The translations under genes were made by a program, and so were the position numbers. The notes under the pieces are model-generated. The model was not told where the DNA came from. It ran no database searches and saw nothing but the letters and a program-made list of their open reading frames with translations. This document shows, piece by piece, positions 11,801 to 23,966 of a stretch of DNA of 64,000 nt. Source of the DNA: Corallium rubrum (Eukaryota > Cnidaria > Anthozoa > Scleralcyonacea > Coralliidae); contig OZ035997.1 in NCBI GenBank assembly GCA_964035015.1, positions 26,734,788 to 26,798,787 of the forward strand. The letters are read 5' to 3'. Each line of letters starts with the position of its first letter. Position 1 is the first letter of the stretch.

Positions 11801-12081
11801 CTGCACCAGTATATTTTATAAATCATTATATAGTCAATTGATGTAGTTTTCTGCACCCCCCAACTATTAGATACACTGTGGATAAAGTTTTGGTTACAAG
11901 TTTGCTTTTTCCCAATTATTAGGTGGTGTGTATTTGCTACCAAGAGCGATCCAATATTACATGTCCTTGGTGTGACTTTCAAACAGTTGGACGGGTGCGA
12001 AGAAAGTGCAGGAAACACCCTAATGTGATCCACTTGATGGATTTTATCTACTGTCCACAATGCCGAGGAACTCTCAAGTGA
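8638..12081 (+). CDS. Unrecognised small gene, two exons, C-terminal cysteine-rich zinc-ribbon-like domain
   Basis: Exon 8638?-8853 ends at a strong GTAAGA donor. Exon 11923-12081 starts after TTTTTCCCAATTATTAG and ends at TGA; both joints are phase 0. The end of the first exon encodes ILKTVLQHVSQAELL and MDAQQVLQQQIQRRL, which look helical and Gln-rich. The second encodes CIC, then CPWC 13-16 residues on, a further Cys and His, and CPQC near the end, a pattern expected of one or two Zn knuckles. I do not recognise the family. The first-exon start is uncertain. The frame is open from the stop at 8527, a plausible acceptor (CTTGCTTTACACAG) ends at 8637, and the first ATG in frame is at 8779, which would give 77 residues. 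A missing upstream exon is equally possible. A weak ATTAAA lies near 12197. Function unknown; nucleic-acid or protein binding through zinc is only a guess. Confidence 0.5.
10446..10624. mobile_element. MITE with GGGTCATTCC ends
   Basis: The left end GGGTCATTCCAGAAAA and right end TTTTCCGGAATGACCC are inverted repeats. The interior has C-rich and G-rich tracts (CCCCTCCCCCCTTTGG, and a G run near 10580-10598). Confidence 0.75.
10711..11166. mobile_element. Foldback element
   Basis: Inverted arms containing AAACACTTGTCCTGATTGG and its complement CCAATCAGGACAAGTGTTT, plus TTAGAATTAA/TTAATTCTAA and AACTACAGTTA/TAACTGTAGTT. No coding frame. Confidence 0.7.
11923..12081 (+). CDS. Unrecognised gene, terminal exon with CxC / CPWC / CPQC motifs
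   Basis: A 53-codon frame between a good polypyrimidine acceptor and TGA. Six regularly placed cysteines, including two CPxC pairs, and basic residues (GRVRRKCRKHP) argue against chance. Confidence 0.6.
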   Translation: MVCICYQERSNITCPWCDFQTVGRVRRKCRKHPNVIHLMDFIYCPQCRGTLK

Positions 12082-13106
12082 TATTGACTTGCCCAGAATT
12101 GACCACCAAATGAAATTTGAATCATGTTGAACCAGTAACTGTATGATACAAAAAGTTCTATTGATATGTTATGTTCCTGTTTATAGTTTGTGTATAATTA
12201 AAGGTGATATTTATGACTATATATATTAGTAATGTATATAATTATTTTGTAATGTTACCAGATCAGCCAGCCCAGTCCCGTCGTTCTAAAGCACGCGCGT
12301 ATTTAATGAGACTGGTACCTATGTTTGACGTCACCGCTCAAGGTGCTCTAAAACGCCAAGCAGATTTCAGTATTTTCAAGATGGCAGCATTTTTATACGC
12401 TTGGCAAGGTTACAACTGCACCCGCTTGTAAATTCTTTCTGCACCGCAAGAAACAGAATTTCTGAAAGCCTCAGATAAATGTATATGTTCCTCAGCGTCT
12501 ATATCTAGGTAACACCCAGACTCGATGTCTTTATAAGCTAACTTTATTTGATCGTTTTGTACGTGCTTCAACGACGGGACAGCACACTTCACTCATTGAA
12601 GTAAGTGCCTGTAGTCCTCTATCGGGTTTTCAGTGAAAAAGCTCATGTATCCATCTTGCAAATACTGTACTAAAACTTGGAACATTCTTCACGGATTATA
12701 ACGTCTATAGCGATTCAAGCGTGAATGCAAACTGTCAACTTGCAATGACGATTGCCAATTGACCAGAGCAATCTGCCAATGAATATTGCAATGTTGTTGG
12801 TCAATATTGCAATGTCGTGCACAAGAGAACATCTGGTTTGACTGTTAATAATATACATGAAAAAATTTCTCAATTCTGATTGGCTGAGAGGAGTGCAATT
12901 TTAGTGTAAGTCAGTGCAGAAAAATGAAATACAGTGCAAATTTTGTAATTTTTTTAATTTGCACAAAAATCATTTTTACTAGAAAAAAAGCTCCTCAATT
13001 TTGATAGTCTTTGAAAAACTCACTCGTGCATGTTTTTTCCAAATTGCACTTGAGACCATGCTATTACCTATACAAATTAAAACACAAATTGTTTACGCTT
13101 GACATA

Positions 13107-13156
13107 CCTTCAATAGGAAAGAAATGGTACACCTTCAATAGGAAAGAAATGGTACA
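13107..13156. repeat. 25-bp direct duplication
   Basis: ACCTTCAATAGGAAAGAAAT followed by GGTAC occurs twice in tandem without visible change. Confidence 0.85.
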
Positions 13157-14599
13157 CCATATGTAACTTTTAAATAAAAAAAATTCTAAAATAAGGGCTT
13201 TAATTAACCGCCTGATATTAGTCAGTAAATTTCGTCTTCGAAGTCCAGCAGTTCACCTAAAGTTTAATGAGTTCATCACCTTCAATATCTTGTACTTCGT
13301 AAATATATTCGTTGTAATAACTTACCAATGTTAACAATTCAATTTTAAATACACACGACATTACAAAATGCGACAAAATCACAACATTCTCCAAACACGA
13401 ATTATCGATTTAAGACACAGCGTCATTAATACTCAAATACAGGTCAAGTGGTATAAATATCAATTTAATCACATATCAAGGTCAAGCAGGTTCTTCTTGG
13501 GTTGGAACCGAACAAGTAATAAAACAAATCAAAATTACTCACCTGGTTTTGTAGCCGTTGTGAAAATAATATTTTCTAATTCTTTTACGAGCGGGATGGG
13601 GCCTGATGACAAGGGCCCACATGTTTCGTTTCCACGACCATGATTTTTATTATGTACATGTATAATGAACAGTATTGAACCTTTTTTCTTGCTAGTTCCA
13701 CTTTACAGTTTAGTAAAGATATAGTTAACAAATATTAATCAAAATTATTCAAGTTAACAAAGAACAAACGCAATAAATTATTATCTTGCTCAGTGATATT
13801 GCGCAAAACCATGAAACAGTACATTATTAGAAGTAAACAAAAGTTAAACTCGTATAATAGCATACACGCGCAACTGGCTGGAAAGTTTAATACAATGGAA
13901 TTGAAAGAAGTGCAGTATGTACGATATAATAAAGTAAACTTCAAATTTAACGTAACTCGTAAGATATCCTATTTTGCAAACGTGACTACCACTATCTTAT
14001 GTGTGAACATGAAAGCCGACAAATTCTTCTTCCTCAGCCTCCCTGCGCCGTGAAGGTCAAAGCAATAATATATTTTACTAACTGGTTCGCAAATGATCAT
14101 GTCATGCATGTGTCTGTGCATGGCTCGATTTCGTTGCTATAATTGTGTTTATACATAAAGAAACTCTGTTATTAAAACACAGAAATATAATGCAGACAAA
14201 TTAACTTTAAACTTTGACCCTGATTGTTTTTAGCGTCCTTTTTGTTTTCATTCAAGGAAATTCGTTTCAAATGTTTGTCAGTTTCAAACGCTGCTGCAGC
14301 CTCGGTGGCCGAAATACGGCGGAAACGTTTTAATTTAATACATCCATGAAAAGCAGTGGCCTGAAGAAGTGAGTGTCACAAAATGGCTTGTTAGAACTTA
14401 TCGCGAGCGATTCAAATTCTCATTTTCTAAGCCCAGTTTATTGCTGAAATTGACAGCACTAACGTCACTATTATCAAGTACGCCAAGGTCCGAATTAACG
14501 CTTCGCAAATTGCTTCGCAATTTAATATGAAAATTCCTGAAAACTGCGAAGCAGTTCTACAAAAAGTTGCGAAGCTCATCTTGGAAAAATGTAGCGTAA

Positions 14600-15140
14600 C
14601 GACTAACTAAGGTATAGTATCGTCTCACATGTACCGTAACAACCCAAAACAACGTAACGTGAACTTTTTACAACGTAAGGAAACATTTCAGAACATACTT
14701 CAGAGTGACTTCTTAGAAGCGTATAGGGCAACTTTTCTGAATGTATCTTAACTTCTTTGAAAGCAGGGCAACTTCTCTGAACGAAGATAACTTCTGAACA
14801 TAGCATAACTTTTCTGAGCGTAATTTTTCAGAATGTGACATATAACTTCTTTAAATGTATCGACAACTTTTCTGAACGTCGCGTATAACTTCTTGGAACG
14901 TAGTGCAACTTTTCTAATGGCTGTGTAACTTCTTAGAACAAAGCATAATTTTTCAGAACGTTTGTAGCGTAACTTCTCGGAACGTTATAATGTTACTTAC
15001 AGAACGTATAGCGTAACTTTTCTGAACGTAGCCTAAGTTATAAGAACGTAGCAAACAGGAACTGAACGTAGCAAACAGGAACTGAACGAAACTTTTCAGA
15101 ATGTAGCATAACTTCTCAGAACGTAAAGTAAAAGCCAGAA
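14600..15140. repeat. Degenerate tandem repeat of AACTTTTCTGAACGTAGC-like units
   Basis: About twenty diverged units, each with AACTT(T/C)(T/C)(T)(T/A)GAACGTA or a close variant. Unit spacing is roughly 20-30 bp and irregular. There is no open frame of interest. Confidence 0.75.
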
Positions 15141-15412
15141 AGCGATGTAGTGTTTTAAATGTATTTTTTCAGAACATTGCGTATTATATGTTTTTCAACG
15201 GTAGCATGTCGTCTCACAAGGTACATGTATTACATAGACCGTTGTCCCTCAAAGAAAATAAAAATTTGTAATATTAATGAAAAGACCGTCTCAGAGAGAA
15301 GAGTAATGGTTAATTGAAGGGCATGCAATGTTTAATTAATCAGAAGATCACTACTGAAGAAAAAACCGAAGCTGTTCTGAAGCGCTAATTCGGACCCTGT
15401 ACGCCCACGCAG

Positions 15413-15770
15413 CGGGGGGGGGGGGGGGGGAACTAGTTTTCCAGTCGCCGTCAAAACAAAACCATTTTATACTCCTTCGTGACTGAATGCATGGTTCGTT
15501 AGGGGGGGGGGGGGGGAGGAGGTGAATAGGGGTATGCAAATCCGACAATCCGCTAGATTTTTTTGTCAAATCCGAAAATCTGTAGGGTTTTTTGTTTAAA
15601 TCCGGATCGGCAGTTATCATTGTTAAAATTTTCGAATCCGCAAGATATTGACGCAAATTCCAAAATCCGTAGGAAATACTAAGGAAATTCATAATCCGAA
15701 GCCAATTAACAGCAAAATCCGCAATCCGCCACTTTTACAGGATCCGCAAATCCGGCAGAAATTTAGACCG
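15413..15770. repeat. G tracts followed by AATCCG-rich degenerate repeat
   Basis: Two G runs (about 15414-15430 and 15501-15517) are followed by scattered copies of AAATCCG / CAATCCG over about 230 bp. It looks like an old low-complexity array. Confidence 0.6.
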
Positions 15771-16932
15771 AAACCGAAACGCCGATCCATAAACCCCCGT
15801 TATGGAAGCATGCAGATTTTAGTACTTTCCTCTGGCGATTTGAATACTTGTCAACTGTCAAGGAAAGAAGTCTCTTATAATAGTCCGGCAACAAAGTGTA
15901 AACAAAGTGACAGAATTTTTCATAGCCCGTCATTTTGGCCGCAAATATTTTCACAACCCGTCTTTCTGGAGCAAAAATATTCTATAACCCGGTCATTTTT
16001 TTACCGACCCGGTCCTCCCTATAAATAATGAACCGTCCCTAAGTTTGTTCAGGGTGTGCTGGTGCACCACTTGAAAAAATGTCATGATTTGCAAATTATG
16101 TCCATAAAAATACTTCCTGAAAAAGTTCTTTCCAAAGTTCAGAAAACTATTCAAAAATCTCTACAATCTGACTGTGGAAAATGTTTTGGAATATTTGAAA
16201 TCACAAAAGTCATGTATGGTACAGCTTTCTGTTGGTGGTGTAACTATATTACTAATACACCAATATTAACTTTTTATTGATTGATCAAGAGTGCAGTCAC
16301 AGCACCAACACCAAGCCTACAAGGTGAGGTCTGTACAAAAAAGACAAGATTGATATTCTCCTGTAATGACAGTGGTTCAGGTTAATAAGACGTTTATTTT
16401 TTTTTTTAAAGAAGATACCTGATAAGGAAGATAGACTGTATAATAGCGTGACAAAGAATCCTCATGTCCAGTTGTTGTTTTTGGGATAGTAAAACTTACT
16501 TTGATTGTTCATCTGATTCATGCATGATTTATTGACAGTTTATAGTAGCTGAATTATCTAACTTTTGGTGCTTTTCAAAGTTCTCTTTCATTACTTGATT
16601 GTTTTTTTTTTGTGTAAACAAAATGACTGATGAAACCCGTAATCCAGCCCAGTCCCATTACCAGAAGATAATGACCAACATGTGACATGTCTCAGCCAAC
16701 CAGCTGAGCATGTAATTTCACTGGGATCAACTTGTGCCATATAATGAATAATTATTGGATGAGGCTGAGCATAATATTGAGAATTATCCAGACCAGGCGG
16801 ATAACAATGACTGAGGTCTGGATAATTCTTGGTATCATGCGCAAGCCTAATCCAATAATTGTTTTATTATACATTCAAAATAGTTGTACTAGCATGCAAG
16901 AAAAGTCTGGCAGTAAAAAGAGTTGTATTCGT

Positions 16933-17300
16933 CATTATAAAATAAGGTGCCCTCTACGCACGCTCTGATTGGCTGGGCTCCGTGCATTTATAAGAGAACA
17001 TAGATCATGAATGACGTAGAATGGCGCCAGCTGGCCGGAGAAGCCCGCCAAATTCCTAAACTACCTCACTTTTAGTTTGATTTTTCCTCTTCTTATTTTA
17101 TAAAACAAATAAAACATATCGCTCCTGTGCATATGTACTCTTATAAAGGTACATTTGACGTGATTTGAACACGAAAGAAGTGTAAAGGCACTCGACGATC
17201 GCCTCGTGTTTCTACTCAACTTCTTTCGTGTTCAAATGACGTCAAACGTGCCTTTATAAGAGTACATATGCACGGAGCTTTATGTTTTATTTGTTAGAGA
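16933..17300 (+). mobile_element. MITE family A, copy 1
   Basis: Contains ACGCTCTGATTGGCTGG, TCCGTGCATTTATAAGAG, CTTATTTTATAAAACAAAT and an internal hairpin of TTGAACACGAAAGAAGT and its complement. A second copy in reverse orientation lies at 43262-43600. Confidence 0.7.
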
Positions 17301-17344
17301 GAAATCTCCTGCAAGCCATTTTGTAATTTTCGCGCGCTTTGAGG

Positions 17345-17555
17345 TAGTGACGTCATCAGCGTCCAATAATTTATGATATACGGCGGAAATGACGTAGCAG
17401 CTGCCGGACACCTAGAATGAACTAGATTATGTTGACCAATAACAAACGAGAATGAAGTTTGAATGTATATACTATTGGATTCATCTAAGCCAGATATGGC
17501 AGAATATTTACAAGTTAGTTGTCCTACATTGCAATAGGCTGATGCGGTATATCGA
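17345..17555. mobile_element. Repeat family B, uninterrupted copy
   Basis: It carries CGGCGGAAATGACGTAGCAG, CTGCCGGACACCTAGAAT, ACCAATAACAAACGAGAATG and AATAGGCTGATGCGGTATAT in order. The same string recurs at 23884-24662 but split there by a SINE block, which shows this copy is the empty-site form. Confidence 0.8.
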
Positions 17556-17896
17556 TTTTTTTCCAAATACCAAAATTTTTCGATATTATCCGTACGGTAT
17601 TACGTTTATGTTGCGTTTAAACTTTAAAGTGAGATCAAGAGTTATCGCGGTTAATCTCAGAAAGTATTTATATTTATGCTATCGAAGTGAACTTGGTATG
17701 CTAATAGAACATTCAAAAATATTTTAATTTTTATTGGTGTCACCCCAGATGTTACGTTCTATGACGTCATTGAGGACGTCATACCTAAAAATAGGTACGC
17801 AATGCGTACATGTGACTACCGCTGTTAAGTACAGAACGAGATATAGACTTGAAATGCATGAAAATGTGTGAAAAGCACAGACACACAAAAAAATGG

Positions 17897-18064
17897 TGGA
17901 TAAATCCTAACTAGAGAACCACTCTAGTGGTGCTTTGAACAACCCAATTTAACTTTTATCCACTGAACAGCACTATCAGATACATAACTATTCAGTGGAT
18001 AAAATTTTACATTAGGTTGTTCAAAGCATGATAAGTGCTGTTCTTTAACTAGAACTTATCAACT
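17897..18064. mobile_element. Hairpin element
   Basis: The inverted arms include AACTAGAGAACCACT...TGCTTTGAACAACC and GGTTGTTCAAAGCA...TTAACTAGAACTTAT. The centre is TTTATCCACTGAA / TTCAGTGGATAAA. Confidence 0.7.
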
Positions 18065-18103
18065 AGATAAGCTATCTTGGCTTTGTACAACTCACCCCAG
18101 ATC

Positions 18104-18240
18104 ATATACATGTAGATTATTTTTGTGGAAACACCGTAAAATATTTATTTGCTAAACTTTCAGCCTGTTGACTCAGGCCAAAACTGTTAGCAAATAAATA
18201 ATTTTCATGGTGTTTCCACAAAAATAATCTATATACATAT
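18104..18240. mobile_element. Degenerate palindromic copy of the hammerhead-bearing repeat
   Basis: AGATTATTTTTGTGGAAACACC at one end and its complement at the other, with TTTCAGCCTGTTGACTCAGG inside, match the element at 29462-30016. The CTGATGA and GAAAGCTT cores are lost here. Confidence 0.65.
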
Positions 18241-18729
18241 TGTGTTCCAAAACAACATTTTACCTGTCATAAATATGCTGTCAGTGGCATTCAAGCGTAA
18301 TGTACGTCACTAATATTTCGTGATTCTGGTAGTATTTTAAATAACACAGTACAACAATACTCAGTATTGTAGTTTCAACAGATATATTTCTTCATTTCAA
18401 GGCTTTCAACATATTCAAGGCGTTAAGTTTCCCAACAGTTCACAATAGCTTTACAACAATTTATCAAAATATACGTGGCATGTAGATTATAGACTGTTTC
18501 AGTACTTTTACAAGAGTCAGACTTCTGGTGTATCTACTATTCTGTGGTCAGATCACTGTAGCAGCTCTTGTGTCCACAAACTTTTTTTTTTAAATTTCAT
18601 TATACAAGATATTGAACAACACCTAAAACAAGTAAACAAAGCGCCAAGTCAAGGTTTTGTAATGTCTATGTAACAGCCAACATATTTTGTTTAAACTAAA
18701 TTAAACTAACCTTATTTATACTGGATAAC

Positions 18730-19000
18730 TCTATCAGTTATATCTAAACTGTTCTCTCTAGAGGACCAGTAAGGGCCCACCCTCATTGGTCCAGTGTTAC
18801 TACAGGAGGAAACCTGAGTACCCGGAGGAAACCTGTGGTGTTTGATAGAGTCAAACTGGAAGCACTCTTCTCGCATGTGGCCAAGGTGAATTATTTTAAT
18901 CAGATAACTGCACCGTGCAGGTATTGAAGCCAGCTCACAGAGGTGAAAGGCATGTGCACTAACCACTATGCCACCAACACCACATAGCATAAATTTCTTA
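18730..19000 (-). mobile_element. tRNA-like SINE-related sequence
   Basis: On the minus strand, about 18930-18990, GTGGCATAGTGGTTAGTGCA resembles an A box and is followed by a weak B-box-like GGCTTCAATACC. Adjacent GGAGGAAACC repeats (GAGGAAACCTGAGTACCCGG) may be its body. It is diverged. Confidence 0.45.
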
Positions 19001-20194
19001 TATACAATGTATATAGTGTAAACACAGGGCACTGTGATATATACTTCTCAAACTCATTAATAATTCATAAACCAAACAGATAGGAAAATCATAAGCGAGA
19101 CGAAGGTTTGATATGTGATCAAACAATTCATTTCCTGATTTGTTTGATCATGAAACAAAGTTGTGTTTGATCTAATATCAAAACACCTAGCTCGAAGTTG
19201 TTTAAAACACACTTCTCACTCTTAGTGTATGCACTGGTGTATGATATATAAATGTATATACTGTACATGCAAGTATAAACATGTGTCACTGACCAGTGAG
19301 CACAACACACAATTCAAAACTAAATTTAGCTATATATCAATTTCTTCGATAAAAGAAGGTTGAAGGCCCAACTTCTAGCAAACTTTATAAGCTGAATATT
19401 TCTAGTACTGCTATAAGTACCGAAATACGAGGTTGGCTTTGAGATATTAAATTTGTTTCCGATCAAGTACTTTGTATATATTATATAGTATATACAAAGA
19501 TTTTGTATATAGCATATAGTATATAAGATAAACAACGTCACAGTTTTGAAACTATTTCTTACCTTGTATAAACTGATCAATGCGGACAGAAACCAAAATG
19601 CAAAGACGAGATTCACTTTAGTTTATTCTCCGCGAGGCCACGAAACCAACTCGAGTACTTCCCGAATACCTGGCGATCTTCTCGACTATATAGCGATGGC
19701 GTCGAATACCTGGCGATGGCTGCACGAGTATGACGTAAGTGATGTCCAACCGCTGACAGGTCAGCGGTAGTCACAAAAATACAACAAAGTGAAATACAGC
19801 CAACAAGAAACTATTTCTTAAAAGAAATAGCTGTTTCGTTCCGGTCAGTCGTTTATGAGGGGCTGTTTCAACAGCAATGACGAATTTTAGCTCAACTAAT
19901 TATTTCCCCCATGTAGACTGGCGCGACAATTTTTACTACGTGCCTGCGTTTCATACGACAAATTTTATTTAGACGATTTTTGTTTTGCATATAAACAAAC
20001 TAGAAATATGCTGTCAAGCGAGAAGATTATAATAAAACTACAAAAAAATAATTTAAGCTTCGTCTAATAAAACGAACACACATTTCAGACGTTGTACCAT
20101 CTGATCATGACGGATTACTCTCTCCTCCGCAGTTCAGAGGGCAGGCTCTATATACTATTGATTATTTCAGGTTATTCGCAGTCGCATAAATTCG

Positions 20195-20385
20195 ACTGAA
20201 TTTAAATGTGACGTGCTAGCGGTCTCGCGATTTTCGTTAGAACGCAATTATTTGGGCAACGTAAATCTTCTATTCAGTAGCAATACTCTTCTGACCGTCT
20301 ATAGGAGGAAAATAAAACGTTACCAAAATAATTGCTTTCTCGGGAAAATTGCGAGACGCTAGCACGTCGCATTTAAATTTCATGC
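20195..20385. mobile_element. Hairpin element
   Basis: The left arm AATTTAAATGTGACGTGCTAGC is mirrored by GCTAGCACGTCGCATTTAAATT. The inner arms ATTATTTGGGCAACGT / ACGTTACCAAAATAAT also pair. Confidence 0.7.
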
Positions 20386-21340
20386 AGCTGATTTATTTAT
20401 GACACCGCGGTATTTATTGAATAATCACCAATAGCAAATCCATAAATTTCCAAGGCCAAAAGGATCAATATAAATTAGGTCAATAACGGACTATCATCAG
20501 TTTCGTCGTCATAGGTCATAGTTTAATTCTCGAATCAGAATAATCCATTTAGATGGCCCACAAATGAATGATAACGAACTTCGATCTAGCCTCAAACTAT
20601 TGACATTGTTCAGAAAATAGCTATATTTTAAAATTATTAGACACGCGTGAAACAGTGCGACTGACCTTTTGGAACGCGCAGTTGCCATACATAACGAATG
20701 CATTCTCGAGTTCAACGGGGAAAGTTCCTACTTTCTACAGCACAAGATTGATGATCCGCTTCGCACGGGATTGTTTACGTCTTCAAATTACTCTAGATCA
20801 GCAATATTTTCACTTCGTTTTGGCGTTTAACCACGCCTCCAACTAAATTTTTTATGCGGAATTTTGATTTCATTGGATAAGATCACAGTTATGTCAACAA
20901 CACTGCACTACGATTGGACGATTTTCATCTGTGATGACAGTTTCTTTTGTGATGTCAATGGAAAGCTAATACAGTAACAGTTTCGTTCCTGCGGGGAACG
21001 AAACAAAAATACACAGGAAAAACTCTCAAATCAATTTTTATTATTATTACTGTAGTTATAGCCAGTAGAAAGAAGATAAAACTATAAAAATTTAGGAAGA
21101 ATTTGGTTTATTTTTTGGTTTATGGCTGTTGAGTTAGTTGTGATAAGAAGGTAAATGTTATATTCATTAATCAAGCTTTATTGTTCTATTTTCTAACTTT
21201 ATTTATACAATATCCTGGTTGCTATGCGTGTTTTCATTGGTTGTTGGCCATGATCTATTAGAGGACAGACACATGGATCACGTCAGCTGACTTGCTTTTT
21301 TCTTTCTTCATGCCCCAAAATCCGGCAAGAAGTATTGTGT

Positions 21341-21556
21341 AATGTTTATATTGTATAAAACAAATAGATTCCATTTTTTCTGTTGTCTGTTCAGTTATAG
21401 ATGCACAGAAGACGTCACAACGTGGTAAGAACATCAGTGACCCACTCGACTGCGTCTCGTGGGCCACTTTTTTGTTCTTACCACGTTGTGACGTCATCTG
21501 TGCATCTATAACTGAACAGACAACGGCAAAATGGAATCTATTAGTTAAACATTATC
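21341..21556. mobile_element. Hairpin MITE
   Basis: Near-perfect inverted arms contain AGATTCCATTTT, GTTCAGTTATAGATGCAC and GACGTCACAACGTGGTAAG with their complements. It is about 215 bp with a short loop. Confidence 0.8.
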
Positions 21557-22683
21557 TGAAGTATCCTATGAGCATCCGTAACTTTAAAAGCAATATGTCG
21601 TAAATATTAAATTGATGACGTCACTGTATGACGCATTCACTGGTCTGACGTCATTGTTCGGCCATCTTGGATTCCGCCATATTGGATTTGTGACGTCATT
21701 AGATGAACTTAAATAACACAAAATTCATGGAATTATATTAAAAATACTAAAGTTAATCAAATACTCAAAAAAAACCCAACTAAATTAAACCAGAAGTTCG
21801 AAATTTTTGCCAAACGGCATCAAAAACGTGGTTGTGTAAAAATAATTTGCCCACGGAAGTGTTCCGCAATACTAGATATGAAAAGTCACAAAATTTCGTG
21901 CATTTATTTTAAATACTCAAAAAGTTACAAAGCTTTAAATTTGCCGCGGGCACTTTATCCCCCCCCCCCCCCCCCCCTATCGGCAACATACTGACTCATC
22001 CAAACATTTGCAACTTCTGTATCAAACATGTATTTCTTTAGAACGTGTATATTAATTGTGGTCTGCAAATAGATCTTGACACCAGTAAATCGTAATATAT
22101 TAACTTTTTTTGGCTGTGGATGTTTAAAGTTATGCATATATTGTGTTTGTGCATGGGTTTATCATCAGTTTATCAGAATTTCTTCCTCAGTCTTCCACGG
22201 GACGACGAAAACAAAAAGAGTTATATTTCCGCTGGTGATTTTTTCTTCTGTCTTTCGAAGCCCAAAATTCAGGGTCTCAATTAAAAAAAACCCCGCCAGC
22301 TACACAGGTCTTTGTAGTATCCTGAGCTCTGATTGGTCAACGTATACTGGGTGTTGATTTTGCTGGCGTGAATTTCTAAGCTTTTCACACTCATTTTGAC
22401 ACAATAACAAGTATTGAAAAACTTGAAATAGCTATATAATAAAAAAATAAGTCTTGCTAAGTAATGCGCGGAACAAAAACCTGGCTCCTACATATTTTGC
22501 AGCGACGTTTTTCCTATGGAAATACATGATGCTGAAGATTTTCAAGAAAATTATCATAATGTATATTTCAAAATTGCTAAAGCTGTTCAACTTAATCGTG
22601 TTTCTAAATTACAGGTTTTTATAGCATTTAATAAATTAATACTTCCTCCTCTCTTGATTAATATCTAAATCTACACCAGCTTA

Positions 22684-22848
22684 GACCCCATCCACACGTA
22701 TACGTTTTCCTAGCGTTTTCATATTGTTTCATCTAATTACCATAAATCACGCTATATTTATAGGTAATGAGACCATTGTTTTCTGCTCCCCTGAGGACTG
22801 AGAACAATATAAAAACGCTATGAAAACGTGATACGTGTGGATATGGCC
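22684..22848. mobile_element. MITE, GACCCCATCCACACGT ends, TTA duplication
   Basis: The ends GACCCCATCCACACGTAT and ATACGTGTGGATATGGCC are inverted. TTA flanks at 22681-22683 and 22849-22851. It belongs with the elements at 4829, 41050 and 56543. Confidence 0.8.
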
Positions 22849-23966
22849 TTAGACAGTATATATATTTAACAATTGAACAACGAGCCAGTAGATAGACGAG
22901 GACGAGTTCAAATGTTTTAGTAAAAACCAACTAGTGGGACAAATATTAAGCCCTAAGCCATTATAAGTAGTAGATAAAGCATGAGCAGTGATCTGTATCT
23001 GATTTACAAGGCGAGCTGCAAGGGGAACGCTTTATCGTACTTATCAAATGGACGTATCTGAATAGCCATGTTTTCAAGTTGGAGTGATTTGAGGAAAAAG
23101 TTTATGTAAATCAGAACCAATCTGTATGCGATTTACAGATTATGATTAAATATTCATTTCTTTTGAATTTTCTTCATGAATTTTTAAGCATCAGTCCCAA
23201 CACACTGAAACCTTGGCAAAACTTGGGTTTTCTGCCTTTGTTTTGCATTTAAAACGTGATTCTTCCACTAGTGATCCATCGCCAATAAACAGTGAGTATA
23301 GCTCAGCAAATCAGAATGCAGCATTTGTAATAAACTGTCCACTAGTCGGTTTATATACTCACACAAAATCTTAACAAAATTTAAGGCGGAACTAAATATT
23401 TGACAAACCGATTTTTATAGGCACCAAATATTGAAAAGCCAAGCACCCTTGCTGTGATGTTACGATATCCATGTTACAGTAGATTGTCTAGCCTCCTCCG
23501 CAGACATTCTTATTAGAGTGGTACGCTTTTCTCTAATATATACGATCCTATAAGAACGTCTACGAAAGAGGCTATACATTGGCAAGATTTCAAATTTTAT
23601 TAAGGTAGCTCGACAGTCTAAATCATGAGAAATTACGTATTTTCTTCATGAAAAATTTAACACAGGTCTCATGAGATTCATTTTGGTTCATTGCATAGCT
23701 CTAGTGGTGGTCTTGATTATTGAAAAGATTTATACTTGTAGGTAAACAACAAATTTTATGCGAATTAGGTTTTCTGCATTTATTTTATTGGAAACACGAT
23801 TTCTTCACTTAGATAAACTTTGAGAATATAAAACTTTCAATAATCAAGACCACTACTAGAGCTATGCAATGAAGTAATGGAAATGACGTCACAGCCGTCT
23901 ACTAATTTACGATATTCGGCGGAAATGACGTAGCAGCTGCCGGACACCTAGAATTAATTAGATTAT

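Larger units (their letters stand above)
8854..11922. other. Intron of the unrecognised gene, or intergenic if the exons are separate
   Basis: Contains two inverted-repeat elements (10446-10624 and 10711-11166) and otherwise AT-rich sequence. No other exon or RNA was recognised. Confidence 0.5.

Noticed and set aside
12410-12592. Minus-strand 60-residue frame with plausible composition (DIESGCYLDIDAEEH)
   Set aside because: Opens straight after a stop with only a GTG, has no convincing splice acceptor or partner exon, and I recognise no family. It could be a lone exon but I cannot support it.
13368-14053. Short plus-strand frames (91 and 86 residues)
   Set aside because: No splice structure, no recognised motifs, AT-rich codon use expected by chance.
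16056-16280. Plus-strand frame with HHLKKCHD and paired cysteines
   Set aside because: Cys and His spacing fits no zinc finger, no splice signals or neighbours support it, and composition resembles random AT-rich DNA.
19696-19734. Possible first coding exon MASNTWRWLHEYD followed by a GTAAGT donor
   Set aside because: Good start context and donor, but only 13 codons and no continuing exon found downstream.
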